Positions 30,060 through 40,476 of a stretch of 64,000 nucleotides of DNA are shown here, piece after piece; position 1 is the stretch's first letter; every line of letters starts with the position of its first letter. The DNA comes from Amoebidium appalachense (taxonomy: Eukaryota; Ichthyosporea). The notes under the pieces were generated by a model. The model searched no databases, had not been told where the DNA came from, and saw only the letters and a list, made by a program, of their open reading frames with translations. The DNA lies in the NCBI GenBank assembly GCA_963693365.1, contig CAVNZM010000016.1, positions 930,001-994,000 on the forward strand. Reading direction: 5' to 3'. A program made the translations under genes and the position numbers.

Positions 30060-30500
30060 TTAAAAGTCCGAGTGACTTGTTTGTCTCAGAGTGGTGTCGT
30101 ACTCCGCAGCACCCGTCTTCTTATTGAAATAGTATATGACTGCATACATCAATGGTGTAACCAATAAACATGTGAGGACAATAGCAGCGCTGACGTACAC
30201 CAGATACATTTTGTTCACTTTCTCTCCAGCATTCGGTTCGGACTTCATTAAATTGTACCAGTGTATATTTGCAATGACACTGCATATAGATATCACATAA
30301 AGAATGCCTGTGGTGACCGTGCTGTCGAACATGTACGTGTACCTCACAAAACTTTCAGTATCCGACGTGTTACACCCCAAAAGTGACCTTCTGAGATCTT
30401 GCCTGTGGTACAAACTCTTGATGCCGTGTTGCTCTTGTGTTTTACCAGTACCCCTCTCTCCAGATGCCGAATTTAGATTGGAATTCGTGAATACACCCAT
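30060..30500 (-). CDS. Two-pass membrane protein, 146 aa
   Basis: ATG at 30500 (MGVFTNSNLNSASGERG). Two hydrophobic helices are visible: TTGILYVISICSVIANIHWY (about residues 62-81) and VYVSAAIVLTCLLVTPLMYAVIY (about 100-122). The start MG with a Ser-rich context could be a myristoylation signal, but this is speculative. It is divergent from the zinc-motif gene at 30636. Codon composition is less GC-rich than in the 40-61 kb block. Family not recognised. Confidence 0.55.
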   Translation of the reverse strand: MGVFTNSNLNSASGERGTGKTQEQHGIKSLYHRQDLRRSLLGCNTSDTESFVRYTYMFDSTVTTGILYVISICSVIANIHWYNLMKSEPNAGEKVNKMYLVYVSAAIVLTCLLVTPLMYAVIYYFNKKTGAAEYDTTLRQTSHSDF

Positions 30501-30635
30501 GTGATTGGTCAGTGGTTTGGCACCAAGAGATTAATTGATATGCCATCAACCAGTCAACAAAAAGTACTCGCTTTTACTTTTTGTCTCACTTCACCCCAAT
30601 CCAAGAACAGTGCACACCAAAACAAAACACTAGAA

Positions 30636-31118
30636 ATGGGAGACGCACTTTTGTGCCCCGATTCGGTTGACCCCGAACGATGCCCTGCATTTGCACCCTC
30701 AAAAAAAGCCCAGTGCAAAAACAAAAAGGAAACATGCCCATACCACAAGGACGGCTTCAAGCCCTGGGTATGCTTTGCCCCTGCCACCGGTGTCCTCCTC
30801 TACAGCGACAACACCATCAACATCCTCCACCCCCACAAGGCCGGGGACTATGCTCATGCAAACCTCCTGCTGGACGACCTCCTGGCCGCCTTTACAGTCG
30901 CAGAAATGCAGCGCCCTCGCACCGAGCGCACCGGGGTACCCGTGCCAACTGTGTCCACTCCGGATCCACCCATGGGTGCACCACAGCCACCGGTTGTAGC
31001 TGCGGCAGTGGGTGTGGGCAGGGAAAATGGGTACTGCCAGGGCAAAACCAAGGCTGGCAATCCCTGCAAAAACAGGGTGAAATCTACGACCCATTGCCAT
31101 AAGCACACGCCCAAATAA
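30636..31118 (+). CDS. Protein with two C-x(n)-C-x(n)-C-x2-H zinc motifs, 160 aa
   Basis: An N-terminal motif (CPAFAPSKKAQCKNKKETCPYH) and a C-terminal motif (YCQGKTKAGNPCKNRVKSTTHC, then KH) share the same C...K..C........C..H spacing. The short 'C-x-G-x-T-x-x-G-x-x-C' zinc module of this kind is widespread in large DNA viruses and phages. Between them lies a hydrophobic-to-helical middle domain and a Pro-rich linker. An in-frame ATG at 30540 is an alternative start. The stop is followed closely by AATAAA at about 31116. Nucleic acid or protein binding is inferred. Confidence 0.6.
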   Translation: MGDALLCPDSVDPERCPAFAPSKKAQCKNKKETCPYHKDGFKPWVCFAPATGVLLYSDNTINILHPHKAGDYAHANLLLDDLLAAFTVAEMQRPRTERTGVPVPTVSTPDPPMGAPQPPVVAAAVGVGRENGYCQGKTKAGNPCKNRVKSTTHCHKHTPK

Positions 31119-31139
31119 AAAAACCAACCCTGTTCCTCC

Positions 31140-31565
31140 TTGCCTCACCCCCCCCTGCCTCCCTGCACGTGTGCCCCCCTGCCTCCCTGCACGTGTCCCC
31201 CCCCCCCCCCTGCCTCCCTGCACGTGTCCCCCCCCCCCCCCCCCCTGCCTCCCGGAACCACGCCCCCAGTGGAGTCTCTTAGTACACGTGACCATGGCCA
31301 TATGCATACACAACATTTATCCACGCCGTGAGTGGCTCCCCAGTCTCCCCTGCTCCCCTGCCTCCCCTGCACGTGTGCCCCCCCCTGCCTCCCGGAACCA
31401 CGCCCCCAGTGGTGCCAGTGAGTGCTCCCCTGCTCCCCTGCACGTGTGCCTCCCCTGCTCCCCTGCCCCCCCCCCCCCCTGCCTCCCGGAACCACGCCCC
31501 GGCGCAGGGCCAGTGAGTGCTCACGTGCCTCCCCTGCCTCCCGGAACCACGCCCCGGCGCAGTGG
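31140..31565. repeat. TGCCTCCCGGAACCACGCCC repeats
   Basis: Units of CCTGCCTCCCTGCACGTGT and TGCCTCCCGGAACCACGCCC recur with poly-C in between (31.14-31.26, 31.34-31.42, 31.43-31.56 kb). No gene. Confidence 0.85.
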
Positions 31566-32456
31566 CAGCTATTTTTAGATATAGAGATTCCATGGCCACA
31601 TGGCCAGATGGCCAGATCATTTTGGCTCCCGTTTTATCCCGTTTTATCCACCTTTTTTACACACTGAATTTGACCTGGCCATCTGGCCATCTGGGTAGAG
31701 ACCGTTTTCTGTTCTAATATTGGAGAACTGTCTGATAGTGATAGAAAATGTCATTCGAAGAACAATCGGGAAACTACGTGGTGTGACAACCAATCAGAAT
31801 GAAGCAACCTGTGTGAAAGCAACGACCAGTACCATCCGCAAAGCCCCCCTCCGCCTAAACCCTGTCTTGTATTGTTAACCGCACTACAAGTTGGAATATA
31901 TATAAATAACGGATATAATTAAAAAATACTCTAACGGTTTTGTGAGATTTCAGTTGAATAATTTAGATGTTATAGATAAATCTGTAGCCGGTTGCGATCT
32001 GCAGCCGGCTATAATTTTTACATCCCATGGTAATTTCAAGCTTGCGTAAAGAGCCCCAGGCCGTTTGTTCGCGCCTGTTTGAGAAAAGTCCGTTGTTTTT
32101 GCGACACACGGTCAGTTTGTTTTGGCGGGCGTTCTTAGCACATGTGGTTGACATTTTAGTGTTTATGTTAGAGGCTGCATGCATATTTGCAAACCAACAA
32201 AATGGCGCACATAACACACATGCACCACGCCATACTAGTTTGTGGAGAGCAACGTATACCAGCTGCGGTTGGCCATAGGCTCTACCGGTGCTGAAGGCTG
32301 CACTATAAAAAGGTCCGTACAAGACGTAGTTATTCCACCCGGTCACAAAGGCTACTGTGTGACAAGGGTGTCCACGACTTTTCTTCTTGCAGCTACCCTC
32401 TGTCCTGTGTAGCGTTAGTGTGTCTTTTCCCAGCCGTCTAGACGTTGACCATCAAA
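31566..32456. other. Non-coding AT-rich region upstream of a spliced gene
   Basis: TGGCCACATGGCCAGATGGC near 31595 and TGGCCATCTGGCCATCTGGG near 31677 form an imperfect inverted repeat. A CTATAAAAAG box near 32302 may belong to the spliced gene at 32457, with a 5' leader of over 100 bp. The minus-strand frame 31963-32346 was not convincing. Confidence 0.5.
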
Positions 32457-33477
32457 ATGAGCACGTTCCAGAAGATCGTCCGTGAGGTGAGGGTTTCTTT
32501 TTTACACCGTGCCAAGGGTATGCAGAAACTTAAAGATACGGTCATTCGGTTGCATAGGCCGCTGTAAACCCTACCTAGATTTTACGTTTTGTGTTTTGTC
32601 AGTCATCTCCCTTGCATGTACACGGTTGCCCCCCCTTCCCCCCTTTAATTTTTTGGTGTGTTTTGTTCACTTTGGAGGAAGTGTTGTGATGGAAGCGAAT
32701 GGGTCCGTCATTCAGAAAGCCAATAGTGTGACACACCCGTTGACTGCAGGAGAACAACGCCTTGGCAGAGCGCATTGCCGAGATGGTCCAGGCTGCCGTT
32801 CAGACTGCTCTCTCAGCTCAGCTGCAGCAAGCTCCAGCTCCAGCACCAAAGATCCCTGCTAATGGCAAGACAAAGATCGAACTTCCTACGGTGAGTGGCT
32901 GGATGAGTCCTTTTATCATTGTACCAGTCTCTGAGCTATAAATACAAGAGGGGTTACTGTCCCCCCCCCCCCCCCCCCACTTTTGAATGGAAATTCCTAC
33001 TTTTATGACATGTTAAAAAATAGCCGTTCTGCTGCTGCTGTGCTCTATGGTCGCTGCTCCTCCGTGTTTGGGGTGCCTTGTGAATGGTAGCTATGCCATA
33101 AGTAAAAGCTTTGGCGTGCCTTCGATAGTGATGGAGACCGGTGAGCTTTGGTGTGTCTTTGAGTAGCCTGTTTTTCCGCGCTTTCCCTCTTTTAAAAACA
33201 GAGAGCTAACGCATCTATTTCTCAGGGCACCGTTAGCAACGCCGTAAGAGCGCATCTTCAGGACATGGATCAGAATGTTCTCGACTTCACCTGGGGCAAG
33301 ATGGACAAGGCAGGCAAGGGTGTGTTTGTCGCTGCTGTGCGCAAGGGGCACATGTGTTATACGTGTTTCTTAACACGGGTTTGGGATTGTGGTGCTGGTG
33401 TATCTGTATCATACAGTGGTGCTAGTGTGTATTTATTGAAGTGCATACGTGCACAGTTGTACGGGTCTCTTCCGTGA
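32457..33477 (+). CDS. Spliced small protein, three exons, about 140 aa
   Basis: Exons 32457-32486, 32750-32890 and 33226-33477 are joined by introns with donors GTGAGG and GTGAGT and acceptors CTGCAG and TCTCAG, all in phase 0. The product starts MSTFQKIVRE, continues with a helical exon (ENNALAERIAEMVQAAVQTA), a Pro/Ala linker, then TVSNAVRAHLQDMDQNVLDF and WGKMDKAGKG. AATAAA begins right at the stop (33478). The last 30 residues (after VRKGHM) look less protein-like, so the true end or an extra intron is uncertain. A possible TATA box lies near 32302. Function not recognised; a host-type gene by structure. Confidence 0.6.
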
Positions 33478-33558
33478 ATAAAACAAAAACGAAGTATGAA
33501 GTGTCTATCTAAAGTGAGCAGAACCCAGACGATGGGTGGGTGGGTGAAAAGCGGTCCG

Positions 33559-33593
<35 letters not shown>

Positions 33594-34105
33594 CGGGTCA
33601 CCCCCACTCCTGCACTTGCACTTGCACGTTGGTTCCTCCATTACTTTCACCGGCCACTGTGCAGTGAAGGGTGTGTTTTATTGCGTTGCTGTCGGTGTAG
33701 CCGCTGCCGGTGATTACACACTTGAATGGACGTTACTTACACGTGGCTTGCTGCAGTGATTGCTTGTTACTTACAACGTTGCTCACCCATTGGATATGTA
33801 TATTGTGGGTGTACAATCAACGTGTTGCTTAACAATCAAATGCGTTGCTTACACATTACCTTGCCCCGTTGATACAACGTTTACTGCGCTACTTGCACGT
33901 TTGATTACACGTATTGTCATCAACAGTGATTGCACCGTTGGTTACACGTTGCTGGGTCGCTGGCCAAACCAACGGCATTGCTCACACCGTTGTACAGTCC
34001 GTTGATTGTACCAGTGCCCTAAGGGAAGAAGCAACGGTCGAATCAAATGAGAAAGTAACGGTTGCTTACACCACCATGTATACCTGTGAATGTACCAGCC
34101 TTTTA
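33478..34105. other. Spacer with a poly-G run, no gene seen
   Basis: A run of about 32 G lies at 33559-33591. The rest contains many ACGTTG/CAACGT words (33.75-34.0 kb), possibly a degraded repeat. Confidence 0.5.
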
Positions 34106-34107
34106 CA

Positions 34108-34132
34108 GGCGCGCCTCAGTTATATCAACCCC
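34108..34132. repeat. Terminal-inverted-repeat-like sequence, copy A
   Basis: CGCGCCTCAGTTATATCAAC is found here and as its reverse complement at about 36640-36664. A related TATATCAACCCTTGATTGTA occurs at 35874 and 36600. Confidence 0.65.
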
Positions 34133-34139
34133 ATGGTAT

Positions 34140-35535
34140 ATATATATTGCTTAGCCCCTTTTTGTTTAACCTATTTATAGATGATTTGGCTGTCAAGATT
34201 TACGCCGAAAACGATGACCCTATTAATAACTTTCCGCCTGCACTTCTCTATGCTGATGATCTGTCCCTCCTTGCCCGTACCCCTAGACGCCTGCAAAGAT
34301 TGTTCGATGTAGTGTCAGAGTGGTGCAAGGCAAACCTTATGATCCTTAACATAGACAAATGTGGTGTTCTTGTACCTGATATAGCTAACAATTTACACAC
34401 ATTTACATTATCATCTAAACCTGTACCTATAGTTCCAGAATACAAATATCTTGGTGTTCCGGTTGATTCTGTTGGTGTTATGTTTCCCCATATGGTCGAA
34501 AAGAGGGTAGAGTTGGCTCGTAAGCGGTTAGCTTTCTTCTCGGCTAATATTTTTAAAGACACACCCCTCCATCCTTCTATTAGACTTACATTTATTCGCA
34601 CTTTTGTCTTCCCGGCATGTGAATATGGTTTACCCCTTCTCGCCGCTTGGATCAAGAAAGAGAGAACTAGAGCGCTTAAACCCCTGGCAAATTTCCTTGA
34701 AGCAGAAGTTGCCTCCTTTCTATCTAACAACTGTTGTAAACCTGGGCCTGTAACGCTCTCGATATATGGTCTGGTCCCAATAGCTGCTAGAGTATCCTAT
34801 CTCGCGCTGAAATTCAATAAGCACATAAGCCGCTTAAAGAAGTATTTGCCCTCCCACCCTCTCTTCTCTATCCGACCTGTCCCCTCCTCACCTCTCCCCC
34901 CTCTTTCCTCCCCTCTCTCTCCCCTTCTCCCCTGGGCACAAATACAAATAAACCCCGCAATAGTGTGTGTGTGACTTTGGACTGCCACTTACTTATTAAA
35001 CATGTACACAATCACAAGATAATCACGCAATATAACAAATGGAAAAAGATACCACACGACACTAGACCCGATGAAAGCATACACCTTGAAAAACTAAGCC
35101 TTATGTCTCGTTTTATATATACTGACCGCCTCAACCATATTGCCAAATATGGCACTCGCAAGTGTATAACACCTAAATACATATTACCTTCCTGTAGAAC
35201 TGGTCTTTCTCTAGCTGATGGTATTATTGATCAATTACCACGCTTTTACTGTACACGTGCTATACAGTGGAGATCTAATAAGTATAAGGTGGCATCATTT
35301 GCATGCCCAAACAACACACACACACACCAGTTTAACCGGTCATGTATCGCCAAATGTAGTTTGATAGACCACATAATACCGCAACACACACACGTCACAT
35401 TCACAACAGACACCCAGAAAGATAGCCTACCTGTAAATTACAACATCCTTGATTTTATACTAAACACACGTAACTACGACCTGTTTATTAGATGTACTGA
35501 TTGGCTTGAGAAACACATCACTACAAAATTATAGC

Positions 35536-35608
<73 letters not shown>
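34140..35608 (+). mobile_element. 5'-truncated LINE-like retrotransposon with reverse transcriptase remnant
   Basis: The first frame (to 34974) holds the middle and end of a non-LTR reverse transcriptase: LSPFLFNLFIDDLA, the catalytic LLYADDLSLLAR (YADD), then SEWCKANLMILNIDKCGVLV and EYKYLGVPV. Upstream motifs are missing, as usual for 5'-truncated copies. After a frameshift near 34900-34970 the C-terminal part continues to 35534 (NKWKKIPHDTRPD, FIRCTDWLEKHI). The element ends in a (CA)n tail (35537-35608). It is inactive as read. Its presence identifies this part as eukaryotic chromosomal DNA. Confidence 0.8.
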
Positions 35609-35610
<2 letters not shown>

Positions 35611-35640
35611 CCAGCTGATACCGAGTGTCCCGAGGGAAGC

Positions 35641-35642
35641 CC

Positions 35643-35673
<31 letters not shown>

Positions 35674-35880
35674 CACGGGGAACCCCAACTAATTGATTTC
35701 TCCTTGTAGTCTTTATGGTGTCTCGTAGAGAAAGTAAACCCTGATATATAGTCACCACCCGACATCTATGTACGTGATCATGATATACCGCTGAGGGGAT
35801 ATTCCGAGCAAAACCCCCCCCCATACCTGAGACTGGTTCTCTTTGCCTCGAGTAAACAGCGTAAACCCCCATGGTATATC
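35641..35880. repeat. Long inverted repeat, left arm
   Basis: From the poly-A (35647-35672) and CACGGGGAACCCCAACTAAT through CGAGTAAACAGCGTAAACCC (about 35673-35868), the sequence is almost exactly the reverse complement of about 36788-36990, where it is followed by poly-T. The arms are about 200 bp and enclose 0.9 kb. Confidence 0.9.
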
Positions 35881-35896
35881 AACCCTTGATTGTAGC

Positions 35897-35898
<2 letters not shown>

Positions 35899-35936
<38 letters not shown>

Positions 35937-36003
35937 CCCGCCCGCCCGCCCGCCCGCCCGCCCCTGGCCGGCGCCGTGGTTTTTTTTTTTTTTTTTTTTT
36001 TTC
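35899..36003. repeat. Poly-C, (CCCG)n and poly-T compound tract
   Basis: A run of about 36 C is followed by CCCG repeats and about 23 T. Confidence 0.95.
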
Positions 36004-36203
36004 CCCTAAGTCTGGCTGCACATGCCAATGGGTGCGGGCTGGACCAATCAGATGCTACATAGATTTAAGTCTCGTATCAGAAGGTGGGTGCTTCTGGCAC
36101 ACAAAACTCCGGGCTGACTCCGACCACACTTGGCTGCACTTTTTTGCACCGTACGCATTTACAGTTTTTACACACACACCAGCTCATTGTGCTATCAAGC
36201 CAA

Positions 36204-36416
36204 ATGGCCAAAAATAAGAAAACCACCAAGAAAAGCGGGCATGTGCCTGGTAGGGGTATCAAAAAAAGCACCAAGGTCAAACTGTTCAGTGCGACCATGA
36301 AGTCCAAAATCTCCACCAGCACCCGCACAAACGATGGGGTGCCTATCATCGCAAAGGCACCGCGCAAGAAGAAGCAGACCGTGTCTATGAACACGAAGGC
36401 AAAGATCATTGAGTAA
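36204..36416 (+). CDS. Small Lys-rich basic protein, 70 aa
   Basis: ATG at 36204 (MAKNKKTTKKSGHVPGRGI). About a third of residues are Lys or Arg, spread in short clusters (KAPRKKKQTVSMNTKAKI). This resembles small DNA-condensing proteins, but no family was recognised. It lies between the arms of the inverted repeat at 35.67 and 36.79 kb. A 145-codon frame on the other strand overlaps it; its hydrophobic look is what the complement of Lys codons would give, so the plus-strand frame is preferred. Confidence 0.4.
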   Translation: MAKNKKTTKKSGHVPGRGIKKSTKVKLFSATMKSKISTSTRTNDGVPIIAKAPRKKKQTVSMNTKAKIIE

Positions 36417-36596
36417 CAAGAATTACACGAAGAAAAGGTGACTGAGCTGCCGGGCACGGTGTAGGTGCAAACGGGGCGGTGTAGCCTATTGAAATGGCAA
36501 GATCTGGAGCCCATGTAATATAATAGTTCGCAGATCGCACGATTAAGGCTCAGATCGCCCGATTAGCCCCAGATCACCCGATCAGGCGTTCTCTCG

Positions 36597-36664
36597 GTTA
36601 TATCAACCCTTGATTGTAGCAACCCTAGGGCCGCCGGCGAAGGGTTGATATAACTGAGGCGCGA
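36597..36664. repeat. Palindromic element with TATATCAACCC ends, copies B and C
   Basis: GGTTATATCAACCCTTGATT at the left and GAAGGGTTGATATAACTGAG at the right form an inverted repeat around CTAGGGCCGCCGGC. The right end is the reverse complement of copy A at 34108. Confidence 0.75.
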
Positions 36665-36787
36665 CTGTATAGTCCCTTGGTTTCCGCCGGTCCGGAGAGC
36701 ACTGCTCGCGTACTTTTGTAAGGCGACAGCCAATAGGCATGTGGCCCTACTTAAAATAAAATACATGACATATACATGAGTACATGA

Positions 36788-36987
36788 GCTTGGGGGTTTA
36801 CGCTGTTTACTCGAGGCAAAGAGAACCAGTCTCAGGTATGGGGGGGGGGGTTTTGCTCGGAATATCCCCTCAGCGGTATATCATGATCACGTACATAGAT
36901 GTCGGGTGGTGACTATATATCAGGGTTTACTTTCTCTACGAGACACCATAAAGACTACAAGGAGAAATCAATTAGTTGGGGTTCCCC

Positions 36988-37025
<38 letters not shown>
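36788..37025. repeat. Long inverted repeat, right arm
   Basis: GGGTTTACGCTGTTTACTCG to ATTAGTTGGGGTTCCCCG (about 36788-36990) then poly-T of about 36 bases; complement of the left arm at 35.64-35.88 kb. Confidence 0.9.
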
Positions 37026-37028
<3 letters not shown>

Positions 37029-38637
37029 TGAGCTTCTCCTGGGTGATCATAATCTAGCTTCAAGTTATACTACAGTGCTACATGTGTATGTCTAGTGCCC
37101 AATAAAGTGTCTACGGCACACAGTGTGTGCCGTACACCTAAGATACATGCTGGCAAAGTGTTCACGTTCTTTGCATCGCTCTTAACTGCATACTTAAGGT
37201 GCAGAGCGACTGCCCTAATAAGGAATACAGCTAAAAGTGATGCAGCCGATTGGTAGCTGCTTCCGAGGCTCTATTCCAGCCTCTGGTGAGAAGACACAAA
37301 GGCACGTAGACTGGTTGTGGGGGAACAGCACGGTGTGCACGTGAATGTAGACAACCATGTCTACAACACACAGACACGACACGTGCCATACACACACACA
37401 CACAGACACACACAGACACACAAACACACACACACCGGCCGTGGCCTCTGTAGCAGAGGGGTGCTACATCATCCTACATGTACAAAGAACAGAGAACTGG
37501 AAATAGAATTTTCGAGACGCGTCGACGACCTGGCACCGCAAAACCGACGCCGTCATGACATGATGACGGGCCACATGCACAAGGTCTGAAAGTACATACT
37601 CATTGTTAGATCTAGCAGAGGCACAGGTGCAGGTGCGTCCAGTCGTCGGAGCTCCAGAACATGCTTTGCCATACTGAAGACCCTCTAAATATAAAGCGAT
37701 GAATTTAAATGGATGAATGTTAAAGGGAAAGGGGCGGAAAAAAAAAGGGGGGGATTCTTGCCCGCATGAGCATCTTAGCTATGAGCATCTCAATAGTTTC
37801 ACACCCTGAAAGACAGGAACGTTGGGCCAATAAAACGTATTGCGCTTACATAGCCATTCCGCTTTACGTATGGAGTCAAAAGAACGCAGATTGCATTCCA
37901 CAGCTTCTGGCGAGACGGTGTTTTGCCACAACTGAACAGTAACCACTCAATAAATACTCGAAAATAGTAGTAATGCTAACATACACATGATCTGTTTAGC
38001 TTTTTCTTGCGTATTTTTAGCTTTTTAAGTATTGAATAAAAAGTAAATTCTTTAGTTGAGTGTAATAAAAAGTACCAGAAAACAAGCGTCAACAAGGAAC
38101 CCAAGCGGGCAAGATCTCTGTAGGAATGTTTCCTACATACCCGACGGTGTACAATTCGATTCCGAGCCCACATGATGACTCTGAGAGAGTCACTATCGAA
38201 CATGATAGCGTAATTATGGTAGTGGGTGAGTAGGAGAGAACCATCATAGTAGTACTGTATTTTATGTGTGTAATAAGTGTAATTTAACAGTCGTATTACT
38301 CTGCAGTACTGGTTCGTTTTGCAGCTTATCATATAGAGAAAACTGTAGCATATAGAGGGGTATGATTACTGAGACCAAACATTTCGATCCAGCCACCCGG
38401 GTTGGTGACCTACCGTAACACTGTAGTACCTCACCCATTGATGTTGAGAATGGCAGCATTAAACTCCCCACTGGAGAACCACACCCACCTGTAGCACTAA
38501 TAGCTATTCAGGGCGTGGCGCCGTTGTGCTTGCTTCAATGCACACACAGAGTGCAAGCTCATGAATATCACAGGCTCGAAAAAAAAACGAAAACACACGT
38601 CATAATGGAGTCTCAGAGACACAGTCACTTCCACACC
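37026..38637. other. Low-coding eukaryotic-type region, no gene supported
   Basis: Contains a CA-rich microsatellite (about 37390-37436) and AT-rich DNA. Frames at 37.2-37.6 and 37.98-38.33 kb have low-complexity or non-protein-like translations. A TACTACAGTGCTACATG-type word near 37070 is not part of a recognised gene. Confidence 0.5.
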
Positions 38638-39475
38638 ATGGCCTCCTCCTCCCTCTTTCCTGTTTTCGATATGATTCCAAGGCATTGCTTTTTCTTTTTC
38701 TCTGTCTTCTTCTGTTTCCTAACCCTACTACCGCTGCTGTAATACAGTCCTCCACAGACTCATTCTACACTGCATCGTGCATGGAACCTGCACACAATTT
38801 TTCTTTTCGTATTTCGAATGCAAACAAAAAAGCACCAAACGCAGCAATGGCACGTGTGTTATGGCTGGACACAAACGCAAACAGTATTGGGTATTGTATG
38901 GAGACAACGACATACTTGGGGTCACATTTATACAACTGCGACAAAGTCATCAATGGCACGGAAGCAGGAATTACTGGTGATTACGATAGCAATGCGGGGA
39001 TTTTGAGAATTACGGGAAGTGTTTTCCGGTTAAGAGGGGCTCGACATCAAGCGCCTGCACACAGTACATGACACAAAACGGGCCGTGCAAAGTAGACATA
39101 TCGTTTCCTGTGATGTTTCGTTCTGGAGGGTTTAAGCTGGAATCTACGGGAAACAATGCATCTTCACTTGGTAGCGGATCTATAATGTAAGTACAAAACG
39201 GTTGTTGCTTGCACCCATCTTTAACCCCCTCCCCGCCCTCCCTCCCCCTCTCCCCCCTTCTTCTCCCTCCCCTCTTCCCTCCCTCCTTCCCCACCGCCGT
39301 CGTTCATCCCCTCCCCTCCATTCGCCAACCCCTCTGGAAGAGGGTATTCGCATCACGATCTTATGAAGAAGAATCCTTCCTTACTTGCATCAATGTTGAA
39401 CCGGACACCAGTGTGGCTGTTAATGCAAACAGTGTGCTAGTGATTGCGTCTGAAAGCAAAGAGCGCAAGAATCAG
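38638..39475 (+). pseudogene. Degraded or spliced gene for a secreted Cys-containing protein
   Basis: ATG at 38638 gives a signal-peptide-like start (MASSSLFPVFDMIPRHCFFF). The extracellular-looking body continues in a second frame (ESQ... region; STDSFYTASCMEPAHNFSF, then VLWLDTNANSIGYCMET) and, from about 39030, a third (STSSACTQYMTQNGPCKVDI). A GTAAGT donor at 39187 and a further open segment at 39340-39475 (ESFLTCINVEPDTSVAVNAN) suggest an intron. At least one frameshift is needed, so it is probably a pseudogene. It ends where GC-rich viral sequence begins. Confidence 0.4.
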
Positions 39476-39512
39476 ATTTCGCCGCGTTCCGACGTACAAC
39501 CCCGGCGACAAG

Positions 39513-40451
39513 ATGTGCGCACCGTCGGCATCGAGGAAAAATCAGGACTGGAAGTGGGACGACTACCAGAAGTACTGGAACCCGGACTACTGGCTGTGCG
39601 CGCCGCACCGCCACCTCGTGTCCCTGCAGCAGTCCAAGCTGCGAGTCCAGTACCGCGGCGAGCTGGCCAAGGGAAACGACCACACCATGCGGCCCGTGAG
39701 CCTCCTGCGCACGCACGACCGCTACCTGCTGTACAAGTTTGACTACAAGCGCGAGCAGAACTGGGACACCGCTAGGCCGCTGCGGCTGCGCGACCTCCTC
39801 GAGTTTTCGCGCGTGCGGGACGATTCGGTGGTTCCGCTGCACGACCAGGCTCGCATGGAGAAGAACTACCTGTTCCCCGCCACACAAGACAGCGCTGTGA
39901 ATGCATATGCCGAATTCTTCTTCAAGACCGAGGCCGGGGTCAATGATCCCACGTGCGGGTGCTTTACGCCGCTCCCGGCGGGAATGGACCACGCCACGCT
40001 GAAGAAGAAGTTCGGCTAGAGCGTGCAGTGCCACCACGCCGTGTGCAAGGTACAGGGCTACAAGACGCGCGACATGGAGAACGAGGAGTGCACGGCGCTC
40101 AACGTGCAGATCTGCAACCAGGCCATGGAGGTCACGGAGAACACTGACGCCAAGATCCAGGCCACGCAGGTACAGCAGTGCCTCATGCAGATCGGCAAGG
40201 AGGAGTCGGGTGCCACCACCACCAACACCAACCCCGACAACAAGCCCTTAGAGCCCGGGGCTCCGGCCGTACCCGGTGTGCCTGGTGTGGCTGGAAAGGA
40301 CTCGCAGAACCCGCCTGCGCCGCCTGTGCCGACACAGCCTGCCCCAACACCACTGGGGTCGGCAAGCGCCTGGGCGCACGTGAACGCCGCGGCGTACTGG
40401 GGCCTGGTGATCGCGGTGGCGCTCGTGCTGCTGCTGCTGGGAGCTGGTTGA
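39513..40451 (+). pseudogene. Membrane-anchored virion-type protein interrupted by one in-frame TAG
   Basis: The frame reads from MCAPSASRKNQDWKWDDYQK to KKKFG, then TAG at 40017-40019, then continues in the same frame with Cys residues (SVQCHHAVCKV, NEECTALNVQICNQ, QQCLMQIG), a Pro-rich linker and a C-terminal transmembrane helix (AAYWGLVIAVALVLLLLGAG). The N-terminal part also has paired Cys. A Cys-rich ectodomain with a C-terminal anchor recalls nucleocytovirus envelope or inner-membrane proteins, but the family is not identified. The frame stays open upstream to about 39444 without ATG, so the gene may be 5'-truncated. AATAAA follows the stop. Confidence 0.6.
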
Positions 40452-40476
40452 TCCAATAAAATGGTGAGACTCACTA

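Noticed and set aside
28551-30167. Frames with repeated 40-residue units at 28.5-30.2 kb
   Set aside because: They are products of the poly-C and 131-bp satellites; open on both strands for the same reason.
30060-30500. GERGTGKTQ as a Walker A of a packaging ATPase
   Set aside because: It lacks the preceding hydrophobic strand and any Walker B, and the protein is a short two-pass membrane protein. No A32-like ATPase was found in the window.
36077-36514. 145-codon hydrophobic minus-strand frame
   Set aside because: It is antisense to the Lys-rich frame; Leu/Phe content is what the complement of Lys codons yields. Kept as an alternative only.
36520-36600. Possible tRNA or small RNA from short GATCGCCCGATTA repeats
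   Set aside because: No cloverleaf, A-box or B-box could be drawn; it is a short direct repeat.
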